Shown here: in pieces, positions 50,066 through 59,000 of the stretch
Numbering within the stretch: position 1 is the stretch's first letter
Layout of the letters: each line of letters starts with the position of its first letter
Source of the DNA: Firmicutes bacterium ASF500
Lineage (GTDB): Bacteria > Bacillota > Clostridia > Oscillospirales > Oscillospiraceae
Assembly (NCBI GenBank): GCA_000492175.2
Contig: CP097573.1
Coordinates: forward strand, 1,798,001 to 1,862,000
Length of the DNA: 64,000 bases
Direction: 5' to 3'
The notes under the pieces: model-generated
Told to the model about the DNA's origin: nothing
Databases searched by the model: none
The model's input: the letters and a program-made list of their open reading frames with translations, nothing else
Translations under genes and position numbers: made by a program

Positions 50066-51654
50066 CAGCCTGTCGAAAAAGTCTGCCTTTTGGCAGACAT
50101 TTTCATGTAAAGATGATAAAATAGGGCGTAAGGGGTGAGGGAAATGTTGGAGCGAGGGAAAAATGAGCGAGGGGTCATAGAAATGGTGGACACAGAAAGC
50201 CTGGTGCCACCCGAACATCTATTGCGGCAGGTGGATGCAGCGGTAGATTTCGAGAAATTGTACGAAATCGTGGAGCCGTTGTACAGTGAAGAAGAGGGCC
50301 GGCGGAGCATCGACCCAGTGGTGCTGTTCAAAATCGTATTGCTGCAGCATTTGGATGGGAATACCTCTTTGCGGGGAACGCTGCGCAGAGCCCAGACAGA
50401 TGTAGCATACCGGTGGTTTCTGCGATACACGCTGAGTGAGGAGCTGCCCCATTTTTCCACGGTGAGCTACAACTTCCGGCACCGGTACACTCCGGAAACG
50501 ATAGAGTTGGTGTTTCAGTGGATATTGGAGGAGGCGGGCAGTGCGGGAGCACTGACCCCGGCGGCGGTATTTATAGATGGGACACACATCAAAGCCAGCG
50601 CAAATCTGAAGAAGAAAATGAAGCAGGAGGTACCAGCAGCGGCAAAACGATACCAGGAAGAACTGCTGGCGGAAGTGAACGCGGACCGGGAGGCTCATGG
50701 AAAAAAGCCACTGGATGATGAAGAAGAACCACCCAAAGCTGGAGGGAAGAAACAGGACAACACCTCAAAAAAGAAGCAGAGCCGGAGGAAGAAAGCGGCA
50801 AAAAAGCAGAAAACAATAACGGTATCCACCACAGACCCGGAGGGTGGAATGTTCCACAAAGGGGAGCACGAGCGGTGCTTTGCTTATGAGGCCCATACCG
50901 CCTGTGACAAGAGCGGTTACGTATTGGAAACAGTGGTCACCCCCGGAAATGTCCATGACAGCGTGGCATTTGACGATGTTTACGACAAATTGATTCAATC
51001 GTTTCCAGAGGTTGAGACAGTGGTGGCGGACGCTGCCTACAAGACCCCGCATATCTGCAAAAAGGTATTTCGAGATGGCCGGGTATTGTCTACAGCCTAC
51101 AAGCGGCCCATGACGATGAAGGGTGGACATCCCTGGTGGTCTTACGTCTATGATGAATATTATGACTGCGTGATCTGCCCGGAATACCACATCCTGTCCT
51201 ACCACACCACCAACCGGGATGGATACCGTGAATACCGCAGCGACCCAAAAATCTGTGCCCAATGTCCCTCCCGGCATTTATGCACCCGCTCAAAAAACTG
51301 CGTGAAGACTGTCCTGCGGCACATCTGGAAGGGCTATGAGGAACTGGCCGATGATGCCAGCTACACCCCGGAGTACAAGCAACTCTATGCAAGGCGCAAA
51401 GAGACCATTGAGCGAGTTTTGCCGATGCAAAAGAAAAACACGCCATGCGCTATACCGTTTACCGTGGTCTGGCCCAGGTTTCCAACTGGGTGAGGCTTAA
51501 ATTTGCTGCCATGAACCTCAAAAAGTTGGCAAGATGGAAAGCCAGAAAGCGCTTTGCTCCGCCTTCCTCCACACCCTCCTCCTACATTTTATTCCTCATT
51601 AACGTTGTGCCCTGTCTGGCTTCATTACCAGACAGGCCATTTTTCGACAAGCTG
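50066..51654 (+). mobile_element. IS1182-family element, copy A (frameshifted)
   Basis: 1589 bp, from CAGCCTGTCGAAAAA to TTTTTCGACAAGCTG; 15-bp terminal inverted repeats with one mismatch. It is nearly identical to copy B (59729-61318, 1590 bp) but one base shorter. The flanking hairpins (50041-50064 and 51655-51684) are different from each other, so there is no target duplication, in contrast with copy B. Confidence 0.88.
50144..51654 (+). pseudogene. IS1182-family transposase, frameshifted
   Basis: Transposase of the IS1182 family: N-terminal DUF772-type region (LVPPEHLLRQVDAAVDF), DDE parts AAVFIDGTHIKASANLKKK, VVADAAYKTPHICKK and the C-terminal CPSRHLCTRSKN / RRKETIERV. At 51417-51420 it has GAGTTTTGCC where copy B has GAGTTTTTGCC; the lost T shifts the frame after RRKETIERV and an out-of-frame stop follows at 51493. 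The lost part (FADAKEKHAMRYTVYRGLAQ) continues in another frame from 51445. It is therefore inactive unless the slip is corrected. Start at ATG 50144 after AAGGGGTGAGGGA. Confidence 0.88.
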
Positions 51655-51684
51655 GAGGGCCGTCCAGGAAATTGGACGGCCCTC
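51655..51684. repeat. Hairpin at the right edge of IS1182 copy A
   Basis: GAGGGCCGTCC (51655-51665) and GGACGGCCCTC (51674-51684), perfect 11-bp stem directly abutting the IS end. Not homologous to the left-edge hairpin. Confidence 0.75.
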
Positions 51685-51803
51685 TCTCATGGCGGTAGAA
51701 ATAGAGTACAGGCAGAAAAATATGATACCCGGAAGTCCAGATTTTCTGCTCAGATTTTGCATAGCATAAAACAAAGAATAAAAGCTGTGGGCAATTAGGA
51801 AAA

Positions 51804-51859
51804 TCTTAAGAAATTATCATTGAAAAAACAATGGGTTACAAAAGGAAATCTGATATAAT
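51804..51859 (+). promoter_or_regulatory. Promoter/regulator site of vanR-like gene
   Basis: TATAAT at 51854-51859 without a recognisable -35; TCTTAAGAAAT at 51804-51814 resembles the TCTTAGGAA words upstream of the vanW- and vanY-like genes. This suggests activation by the VanR-like regulator itself. Confidence 0.5.
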
Positions 51860-51893
51860 GGTTAAAATTCACCACAGAAAAGAGGTAAGTGAA

Positions 51894-52613
51894 ATGGCTA
51901 ATCGGATTTTAGTTGTAGATGATGAAGCTGAAATTGCCGACCTGATTGAAGCCTATCTGACCGGCGAGAATTACACAGTATTCAAATTCTACTCGGCAAC
52001 GGAAGCCCTTGCGTGTATCAACACCACGGAGCTTGACCTCGCTATTCTGGATGTGATGATGCCGGAAATAGACGGGTTTGCGCTGTGCCAGAAGATACGG
52101 GAAAAGTACACCTGGCCCATTATCATGCTGACGGCCAAGGATGAAGAAACGGACAAAATCGCTGGGCTGACCCTGGGGGCTGACGACTATGTAACCAAGC
52201 CCTTCCGCCCTCTGGAGCTGATGGCCAGGGTGAAATCCCAACTGCGCCGGTATCACAGGTACAACCCTGCCCATTCAGACAGTGGCGAAGCGCCCCCTTC
52301 CGCTCCAGTGGACACCATCGCCTGCGGTGAATTGACCATGAATATCAAAGCGCACACCTGTTTCCTGGACGAAAAACCACTGGTGCTGACCCCTACGGAA
52401 TTTTCCATTCTGCGTATCCTTCTGGAGAACGCCGGGAATGTGGTCAGCTCAGAAGAACTGTTTCACAAAATCTGGCAGGACGAGTATTACAGCAAATCCA
52501 ACAACACCATCACCGTCCACATACGCCATCTGCGGGAAAAGCTGGGGGACAGCATGGACAAGCCCAGGTTTATCAAAACGATATGGGGGGTAGGGTATAA
52601 AATTGAAAACTGA
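51894..52613 (+). CDS. VanR-type response regulator
   Basis: 239 residues: receiver (VVDDEAEIADLIEAYL, acceptor Asp in LAILDVMMPEIDGF, YVTKPF) and an OmpR-type winged helix (LTPTEFSILRILLENAGNVV, NTITVHIRHLREKLG, IKTIWGVGYKIE). Closest to VanR of the vanG/D type by gene context: a VanS-like kinase overlaps, and VanW- and VanY-like genes follow. Start ATG at 51894 after AGAGGTAAGTGAA. Ligase genes (vanG, vanXY, vanT) are absent, so glycopeptide resistance cannot be inferred. Confidence 0.88.
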   Translation: MANRILVVDDEAEIADLIEAYLTGENYTVFKFYSATEALACINTTELDLAILDVMMPEIDGFALCQKIREKYTWPIIMLTAKDEETDKIAGLTLGADDYVTKPFRPLELMARVKSQLRRYHRYNPAHSDSGEAPPSAPVDTIACGELTMNIKAHTCFLDEKPLVLTPTEFSILRILLENAGNVVSSEELFHKIWQDEYYSKSNNTITVHIRHLREKLGDSMDKPRFIKTIWGVGYKIEN

Positions 52614-53730
52614 TCGAAAGGACGAGTATTCCGCATTCCAGGCAACTCTCATACGGCGGGTGGGCGGCAGCGTTGCGCTCTCCATTACGATTGTCATGGC
52701 AATGTATCTGCTGTTCTGGAAGCGGCGGATGGGGAACTGGATCGTATGGTTTCTGCAAAATATTCTGCAAATGGATTTTTATGACGCCTATAATTTTTAT
52801 GGTGACTACTTCCGGGGCAACAAGGATCGTTTTTTTATTGCGGCTATTACAATCGTTTTTGCCGTGCTGTTGTGGCGGGTGTTCCGGGGGATGACCCGCT
52901 ATTTTGAGGAAATCAATCAAGGTATCGAGACGCTGTTGGCTGACGATGAAAACCAAATCCAACTCTCGCCGGAAATGCTGCCCTTTGAGCGGAAGCTGAA
53001 CACGGTAAAGCGGACGCTGGCGGAGCGAAAAGCGGAAACAGCCCTGGCGGAACAGCGGAAGGACGAGCTGGTGATGTATCTGGCCCACGATATTCGCACG
53101 CCCCTCACGTCTGTGATCGGCTACCTCAATCTGTTGGAGGAGGAGCCAAATATGCCCGGGGAGCAACGGGCCAAGCGTGTCCATATCGCGTTGGAAAAGG
53201 CTTACCGGCTGGAGGCCATGATCAACGAGTTTTTTGAGATCACCCGGTACAATTCCCAGCAGATCACCTTGTCCAAGGAAACGATTGACCTGTACTATAT
53301 GCTGGTGCAGCTATCCGATGAATTGTCCCCGGTCTTTGCCCCCAGGGGAAACACCGTCGCATTACATTTGGCCGAGGATTTGACAGTGGAGGCCGATCCG
53401 GAAAAGCTGGCCCGAGTGTTCAGCAACATTCTGAAAAATGCGGCATCGTACAGCTACCCCCGCACTGAGATCACGATCTCCGCAGAAAAATCGGAACATG
53501 AGGTCACCATTCAATTTCAGAACAGCGGCGAGGATATTCCCGGCGAGGCTTTGGCGTCTCTCTTTGACAAGTTCTACCGGGCGGACAAATCCCGTTCCTC
53601 CGACACAGGCGGCACAGGGCTGGGCTTGGCTATCGCCAAGGAGATCGTGGTACTTCATGGCGGGACAATCAGCGCAACCAGCAAAAACCATGTTGTTACA
53701 TTCACAATTTCTCTGCCGCTGGCACATTAG
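52603..53730 (+). CDS. VanS-type sensor histidine kinase
   Basis: 375 residues: two membrane segments (GSVALSITIVMAMYLLFWKR and FFIAAITIVFAVLLWRVFRG) around a short outer loop, HAMP-like linker, H-box VMYLAHDIRTPLTSVIGYL, NILKNAASYS, and GTGLGLAIAKEIVVLHGG. Start TTG at 52603, overlapping the vanR-like stop by 11 bp. Partner of the VanR-like regulator; the trigger is unknown but cell-wall stress fits the neighbours. Confidence 0.88.
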   Translation: MKTDRKDEYSAFQATLIRRVGGSVALSITIVMAMYLLFWKRRMGNWIVWFLQNILQMDFYDAYNFYGDYFRGNKDRFFIAAITIVFAVLLWRVFRGMTRYFEEINQGIETLLADDENQIQLSPEMLPFERKLNTVKRTLAERKAETALAEQRKDELVMYLAHDIRTPLTSVIGYLNLLEEEPNMPGEQRAKRVHIALEKAYRLEAMINEFFEITRYNSQQITLSKETIDLYYMLVQLSDELSPVFAPRGNTVALHLAEDLTVEADPEKLARVFSNILKNAASYSYPRTEITISAEKSEHEVTIQFQNSGEDIPGEALASLFDKFYRADKSRSSDTGGTGLGLAIAKEIVVLHGGTISATSKNHVVTFTISLPLAH

Positions 53731-53746
53731 GAAAATCTCTATATTT

Positions 53747-53819
53747 TCTTAGGAATGAATCAATTTCATCTTAAAGCACTCTATGCTCCTGTTCAGTACA
53801 ATCATGCTGACAGGAGCAT
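53747..53819 (+). promoter_or_regulatory. Leader with regulator box and attenuator before vanW-like gene
   Basis: TCTTAGGAA (53747-53755) and TTCAT-C-TTAAAG (53765-53776) are followed by a hairpin ATGCTCCTGT/ACAGGAGCAT (53783-53792, 53810-53819) with a T-run. A homologous cassette stands before the vanY-like gene at 54532-54607. Confidence 0.6.
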
Positions 53820-53854
53820 TTCTCTGTCAGACTGACAACAGGAAGGAGCGCATT

Positions 53855-54508
53855 ATGGGAAGAAAACGGTTGACACAGTTTTTTCCGTGCCTGCTGCCGC
53901 TGCGGAAAAAACAGAAGATATTCTGCTACTATATGGGAATGAGGTTAGACCATAACCGCTATTCAAAAACACGCTCCGACATGATGCTGTCCCATCCGCT
54001 CTTTCATGCAAACTGGCCTCTTTATAACTATAAAACGGGCTATGAGCTGGCCTACCAGGAGAACAAGGCTTACAACTGCAAACTGGCGGCAAAGGTGCTT
54101 GATCGGCTGATGATCGCCCCCGGCGAGACGTTTTCCTTCTGGAACGCTGTGCGGGGCGCAGATCAGGAAACGGCCTATAAAAACGGGTATGTTCTGTCTG
54201 ACGGACGGCTCCAGCTTCTGCCGGGGGGCGGGCTGTGCCAAATGAGCAGTTTTCTGTACTGGCTGTTCCTGCATACCCCGCTGACTATCACGGAACAGCA
54301 TACCCACGGGATCGACCTCCATCTCAATATGCCCGGTATTCCACAGGGCATCGACGCGGCGGTGGCCGAGGGCTGGCTGGATTTGAAGGTCAAGAACAAC
54401 ACAGCCCACACATTTCAGCTCCTGGTTGCTGTTGACAGCCATAACATGAGCGGTGCGGTGCTGTCGGATACAAGGCTGCGGCCTGTCTGCCAAAAACAAA
54501 TTAGTTAA
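53855..54508 (+). CDS. VanW-family protein
   Basis: 217 residues with the VanW signature GETFSFWNAVRGADQETAYKNGY...LLPGGGLCQMSSFLYWLFLH, plus NRYSKTRSDMMLSHPLFHANWPLY upstream of it (broken here by residue order). Family function is unknown; members occur in vanG/vanB-type clusters and as general envelope proteins. Shorter than typical VanW (about 275), ending soon after the core, so the C-terminus may be shortened. ATG at 53855 follows GGAAGGAGCGCATT. It has its own leader with an attenuator hairpin. Confidence 0.87.
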   Translation: MGRKRLTQFFPCLLPLRKKQKIFCYYMGMRLDHNRYSKTRSDMMLSHPLFHANWPLYNYKTGYELAYQENKAYNCKLAAKVLDRLMIAPGETFSFWNAVRGADQETAYKNGYVLSDGRLQLLPGGGLCQMSSFLYWLFLHTPLTITEQHTHGIDLHLNMPGIPQGIDAAVAEGWLDLKVKNNTAHTFQLLVAVDSHNMSGAVLSDTRLRPVCQKQIS

Positions 54509-54531
54509 ATCTCCCCACTATATTAGGATTT

Positions 54532-54607
54532 TCTTAGGAAATAAACAACTTCATATTAAAGTTCCAAGTGCCTCTGTCCAGTAGAATCAATGCTGACAGG
54601 GGCACTT
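54532..54607 (+). promoter_or_regulatory. Leader with regulator box and attenuator before vanY-like gene
   Basis: TTCTTAGGAAAT (54531-54542) and TTCAT-A-TTAAAG (54550-54561), then a 12-bp hairpin (54566-54577 with 54596-54607) and T-run. Order, spacing and several loop bases match the leader at 53747-53819. Confidence 0.6.
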
Positions 54608-54634
54608 TTGCTCGACGTTTGAAAGGAGCTTTTT

Positions 54635-55264
54635 ATGATGGAAGAAAAAATGATGCAAGTCCGTAACGACCGCCCGCGCCGCAGTCAAAAGCGCCGAAAA
54701 AGGCGTTTCCCCTGGGGAGACCTTGCGGCGACACTGCTGGCAGCCGCCATTTGCGTGTATGTCTTTCTGTCCTTTGGTGAAACGACGCCCGAGGGGGAGG
54801 CGCCGGTAAGGGGCGCGTCCACTCCGACCACGGCCAGGGTGCAGGACGACCTGCAAGCGGCCCAAACGGATGTCGACTGGGAACTGCTGCTGGTAAACTA
54901 TGAGAACGCCGTCCCGGAAAGCTATGAGATCAGCCTGGCGGAAGTACACGGCGGGGAAAAGGTGGATGAACGTATTCTCGCTTCTCTGACGGAAATGCTG
55001 GAGGCCGCGAAGGAGGGAAACCTGGGACAGCTTCCGGTAGTGGTGTCCGGCTACCGTACCCATGAAAAGCAAAAGAGCCTTTTTGACAACAAGGTCGCTA
55101 AGTTTCAGAAGCAGGGGTACGCCAAGGACGAAGCGAAGGAGGCGGCAAAGGGATGGGTGGCTCTCCCGGGATACAGCGAGCACCAAGTCGGGCTGGCGGT
55201 GGACATCAACGGAGCCACCTACGACCTCTATTTCTGGCTTCAGGAGAACAGCTACAAGTATGGT
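54635..55264 (+). pseudogene. VanY-like D-Ala-D-Ala carboxypeptidase, 3' truncated
   Basis: Membrane anchor near 28-46 (LAATLLAAAICVYVFLSF), then the M15B peptidase domain with SGYRTHEKQ and PGYSEHQVGLAVDIN (catalytic His and Asp). Homology stops at QENSYKYG (55264): the expected C-terminal EPWHxRYVG part with the second zinc His is missing, and the frame runs 19 unrelated codons to 55321. The break point coincides with the end of a tnpB fragment on the other strand. ATG at 54635 follows AAAGGAGCTTTTT. Non-functional as a peptidase. Confidence 0.85.
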
Positions 55265-55502
55265 TGTCAACTTCCTTTAAAAAAGGAGCGCCGCTCTTGT
55301 ACTTGGCCGGGGTCGGGATAAAATGCGCCCCGGTCTCCTCATAGAACCGCTGCTGGTCAGCAAGCATCTGGTTCCAGATGTACCGGCAGCACCCGAAGGT
55401 CTTTTCAAACAGCTCCGCCTGGGCCTCAGTGGGATAGAGCCGGACCTTGAGGGTGATGTACTGAATGACCTGCCCTTCAGCGGCCTTTACTTTCCGCGCC
55501 AT
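55263..55502 (-). pseudogene. TnpB (IS605 OrfB-type) N-terminal fragment
   Basis: 80 codons from ATG at 55502 (ribosome site GGAGGTGGGGACAGGA). QYITLKVRLYPTEAQAELFE and CRYIWNQMLADQQRFYEETG are the TnpB/OrfB N-terminal helix-turn-helix region. The RuvC nuclease part is gone: the frame meets vanY-like sequence at 55263. Fragment of an IS200/IS605- or IS607-type element. Confidence 0.8.
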
Positions 55503-55527
55503 TCCTGTCCCCACCTCCGTCCCGGCC

Positions 55528-55553
55528 CGGCCAGGTTGTATACAACCTGGCCG
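55528..55553. repeat. Perfect 26-bp palindrome upstream of tnpB fragment
   Basis: CGGCCAGGTTGTA (55528-55540) followed directly by its complement (55541-55553). It may be a former IS end hairpin or a terminator (CACTTTT follows). Confidence 0.65.
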
Positions 55554-55655
55554 CACTTTTATCGGTTTTAAATTAAAAATTGCGAGGTATACTTCGTTCT
55601 GCCGTATTTTTTCATATAATACTGTCATCCCAAAGGGAAAGAGAGAAGGGGCGGG

Positions 55656-55739
55656 ATGCCGGATACGATGCACAGTTATGCCCGCGTATCCACCCGAAGC
55701 CAGAAAGAGGAACGGCAGGCAGCCGCCCTGCGGGAGTTC
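55656..55739 (+). pseudogene. Serine recombinase N-terminal fragment
   Basis: About 28 codons from ATG 55656: MHSYARVSTRSQKEERQAAA starts at the internal ATG 55668 and is the resolvase N-terminus with the catalytic Ser. After LREF (55739) the homology ends. The next 276 bp to the SLH gene hold only decayed sequence, with a direct repeat ATTCACGTCGT (about 55898 and 55916). Confidence 0.7.
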
Positions 55740-56015
55740 CGCTTTGCTTTTCGCGGCCCATGTCCCAGCATATCAAGCGTGGTTTTGCCGTGATCTCGGA
55801 AAAAGACCTCGCATGGGGCGAAAGGAGATCACCGGTTATCTGGACGCCCGTAGCGCTGCCCGCACGGAAGAAAACATTTGCTCCAAAAGAAAAAATTCAC
55901 GTCGTACCAAGAGCGATTCACGTCGTTCCTATTGAATGCGCTCCTTAAAACCGATAAACTGAACCCAAGTGCCAATCGTTTATCGCAGACTACATGCGAA
56001 ACAAGGAGGTCAATT

Positions 56016-59000
56016 ATGAAAAGACGAATTGTAAGCATCCTCGCCGCTCTGGCCCTGTGTCTGGGCCTCCTGCCGGGGACGGCGTGGGCCGCGGAGGGGG
56101 ACGCCGGCCCGGTCACCATCACGGACAATGACGGCCAATCGGTCACCCTGGTGGCCGGGAAATATTATGTAATCAACGACGGAGACAGCGGAGGCGGCGT
56201 AACAGAGCAGGCCGATGCGCCGGCAGGCAAAGCATACCTGACCTACGCCGACGGCGTCCTGACCGTCTTTGGCAGTCGCGGTTATGTATATATATGCGGT
56301 AAAATGACCCTCAGCGGCGATCTGAAGGTGGCCGGTGACCCCACCGCACAGAACAACGTAAATTTGACTCTGACCCGGACGGGAGACAGCGGCCCGACAC
56401 TCTCCCTGAACGGGCACACCCTGACCTTGGAGAAAGTTGTGTACTTCGAGGTTTTGAGCGATGATCAGCCCGCCGTAGACGGGGGCACGATTCGATTTAC
56501 CAAGTTGTTCGGAAATAGCATAATTTCTATCAACTCCGAAAATGCCAACGCGGTAAGCGGAGACCTGGCGGTGGAAAAGGCTCAGATGGTCATGATTGGC
56601 GGTGTGCTTCCCGTGTTCCAAAGCCTGGATGTAAAAGAATGCGACGGAGTGGGGATTTCCCCCGATTCCAATAACGCCACAGAGCTGTCAAGCGTCATCG
56701 ACAAAATCACAATCGACCGCCCCATTTCTTTGAGTGTGTATGGCAAATACGTAGACGGCGCAGAACCTATAAAGATAGAGGGAGTCATGACAACCGACGG
56801 CAAAATCTGGGCCGAGGGCTGGGGATTTGATTCCGGCACCCATTTTATAGACTCCAGCGTTACCACCCCCACCGCCTACAGGGTCGGGGATGGCTGGGCG
56901 TTCTACACGCCCGGGGCGGAGGGCACCCCCGCCAAGCTGACCCTGGACGGAGCCTCCTACAACGGGACGATCAATATTCAGCAAGCCGATTCCGTCCAGC
57001 TGGAGCTGAAGGGCGAAAACGAGGTAACGAAACTCGGGGCAGCCGCCCTGACGCTGACCGGGAACGGCAGCTTCACGGGAATTTTCTCTAGCGAGACCTC
57101 CTTTACAAACAACTTCACGGGCACGCTGAACGCGGTGGTGGAATGCCCCGCGCGCACCTACACCGTGTACGGGGACCGCAGCACATCAGATTTCTCCGCG
57201 AGGGGAGTTACGTGCTCCGAACGCACCCCTCTCACAATCACCAACGGAGCGACGCTGACGGTCCCCGAAGACAATCCGGTTACTATCATAGACCTCGAGG
57301 GTCTGAAAAACCACGGGACCATCGTCAACGAGGGGGAGATCACAATATCATCTGATTCCCTGGGCACGCCAAACCTTGGAACCATTGTCAACAACGGCGG
57401 GGTAACAATCTACCCGACGGTGGACATCACCGGGGAGGAGATGTCCGCGTTTATCAAGGGCATGGGCCTCTCCGGCACCGGAACGGTGACGGTGGAGAAG
57501 ACGGACGCAGGGGGCAACAAGGTTACGGAAAACTACACCAACGGCGGCTTGAAGCTGCTGGACCCGCCGGGGACGGATGGGAAGCTGGATTTGAGCAACG
57601 CTGATACTGAGGATACCTCCAACTGGGATACCCAAGGCTACAAATGGACAGACGTGAAGAAAGACACCGACGATAACATCACCAGCGGGACCCTGACCAT
57701 TGCCGAGGGCTTCAACGCCACGAGCGTAACCCTCCCCGACGCCGCCGTGACTATTGTGACCGAGGGCGAGAGCTGTATTGGCGAGCTGGCTCCTGGCGGC
57801 GGAAGCGGTCCGCAGAAAACAGAGCTGACCTTCGCCGGACCGGGAGTGCTGACCGTTAATGAGCGTATAAATCTTGCCGGCGGTGCTGGCAACGCCATCA
57901 CGGTGGACGAGGGTGCGACTGTTGAGGCCCGAAATGGTATTTATGTTGGAGTGACCGGTGAGGACAGCGTCACGGTAAACGGAACTCTGACTGTGCAGAG
58001 AGAAGAGTCCTCCGCCATAAGCGCCGGAAAGGTGGAAGTGGGAAATAGCGGCGTCTTGGAGGCCTCCGGGAAATGCGGGGTAGAGCTTCACGGCGTGGCC
58101 ACCGGTGGAACTCTCAGCTTCTCCAACCTGTTCACCGTCGCCGGAAACGGCCGCTTCACCGCCGACTGCTCGGATTATAATGTGAGGGTGCAGTCTTCGG
58201 GAGATTTTCCCGAGGGGACCACCGCAGAGGGCGCAATCAGTCTTGGAGAAGATTTTCTGCCTTTGGACTGCGAGCTGAAGCTGGATACCACAAAACGGCA
58301 AATCAACCTTGTCAAGACAGGCACGGACGAGATATACACCGGCCCCATAACGATACATCAGAGACACACGTGGGATGAGGCCGTATGGGCAAACGACGGC
58401 GACACCCACTGGCACCCCTGCATATTTGAGGGCTGCGACAAGAGAAACAGCGAAGCGGCGCATACCCCCGGCGAAGATTATGGGTCTGACAACGACGAGC
58501 ATTGGCAGATATGCACGGTGTGCGGCAGTGAGACCGGCAGGACGCCGCACAGCTCTGCCGGAGACTATGGGTATGACGAAACCAGCCACTGGCAGGAGTG
58601 CGTCTGCGGCCGGAAGCTTGATTCCGAGGAGGCCCACACCCTCGGAGAGGAGTATATGTTTGACAGCGACGAGCATTGGCGGATATGCACGGTATGCAGC
58701 TGCGAGACCGGCAGAGCGGCGCATATCTACGACGACAGCAGCGACACGGAGTGCGGCGGCTGCGGCTATGTCCGCACAATAAGCTCCGGTGGTTCCGGCG
58801 GCAGCGGCCCGAGCACCTATCCCGTGAACATCGAAGAGACGGAGCACGGCAAAATCAGCGCCAGACCCTCCAGAACCTCCCGGGGGACGCGGGTCACCCT
58901 GACCGTCACACCCGACGAGGGCTATGTCACAAGCGCCCTCACCGTCACGGACAAGAACGGCGAGACCCTTGCGCTGACCGAGGCCGGCGGCGGGAAATAC

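Noticed and set aside
50144..51654. Programmed frameshift in IS1182 copy A
   Set aside because: Copy B encodes the same protein in one frame, so the shift in copy A is a deletion, not recoding.
51894..54508. Functional vancomycin resistance
   Set aside because: No D-Ala-D-Lac/Ser ligase, VanX/XY or VanT genes in the window and VanY is broken.
55740..56015. Small ORFs (for example 55580-55948) before the SLH gene
   Set aside because: No ribosome sites or homology; sequence looks like decayed mobile-element DNA.
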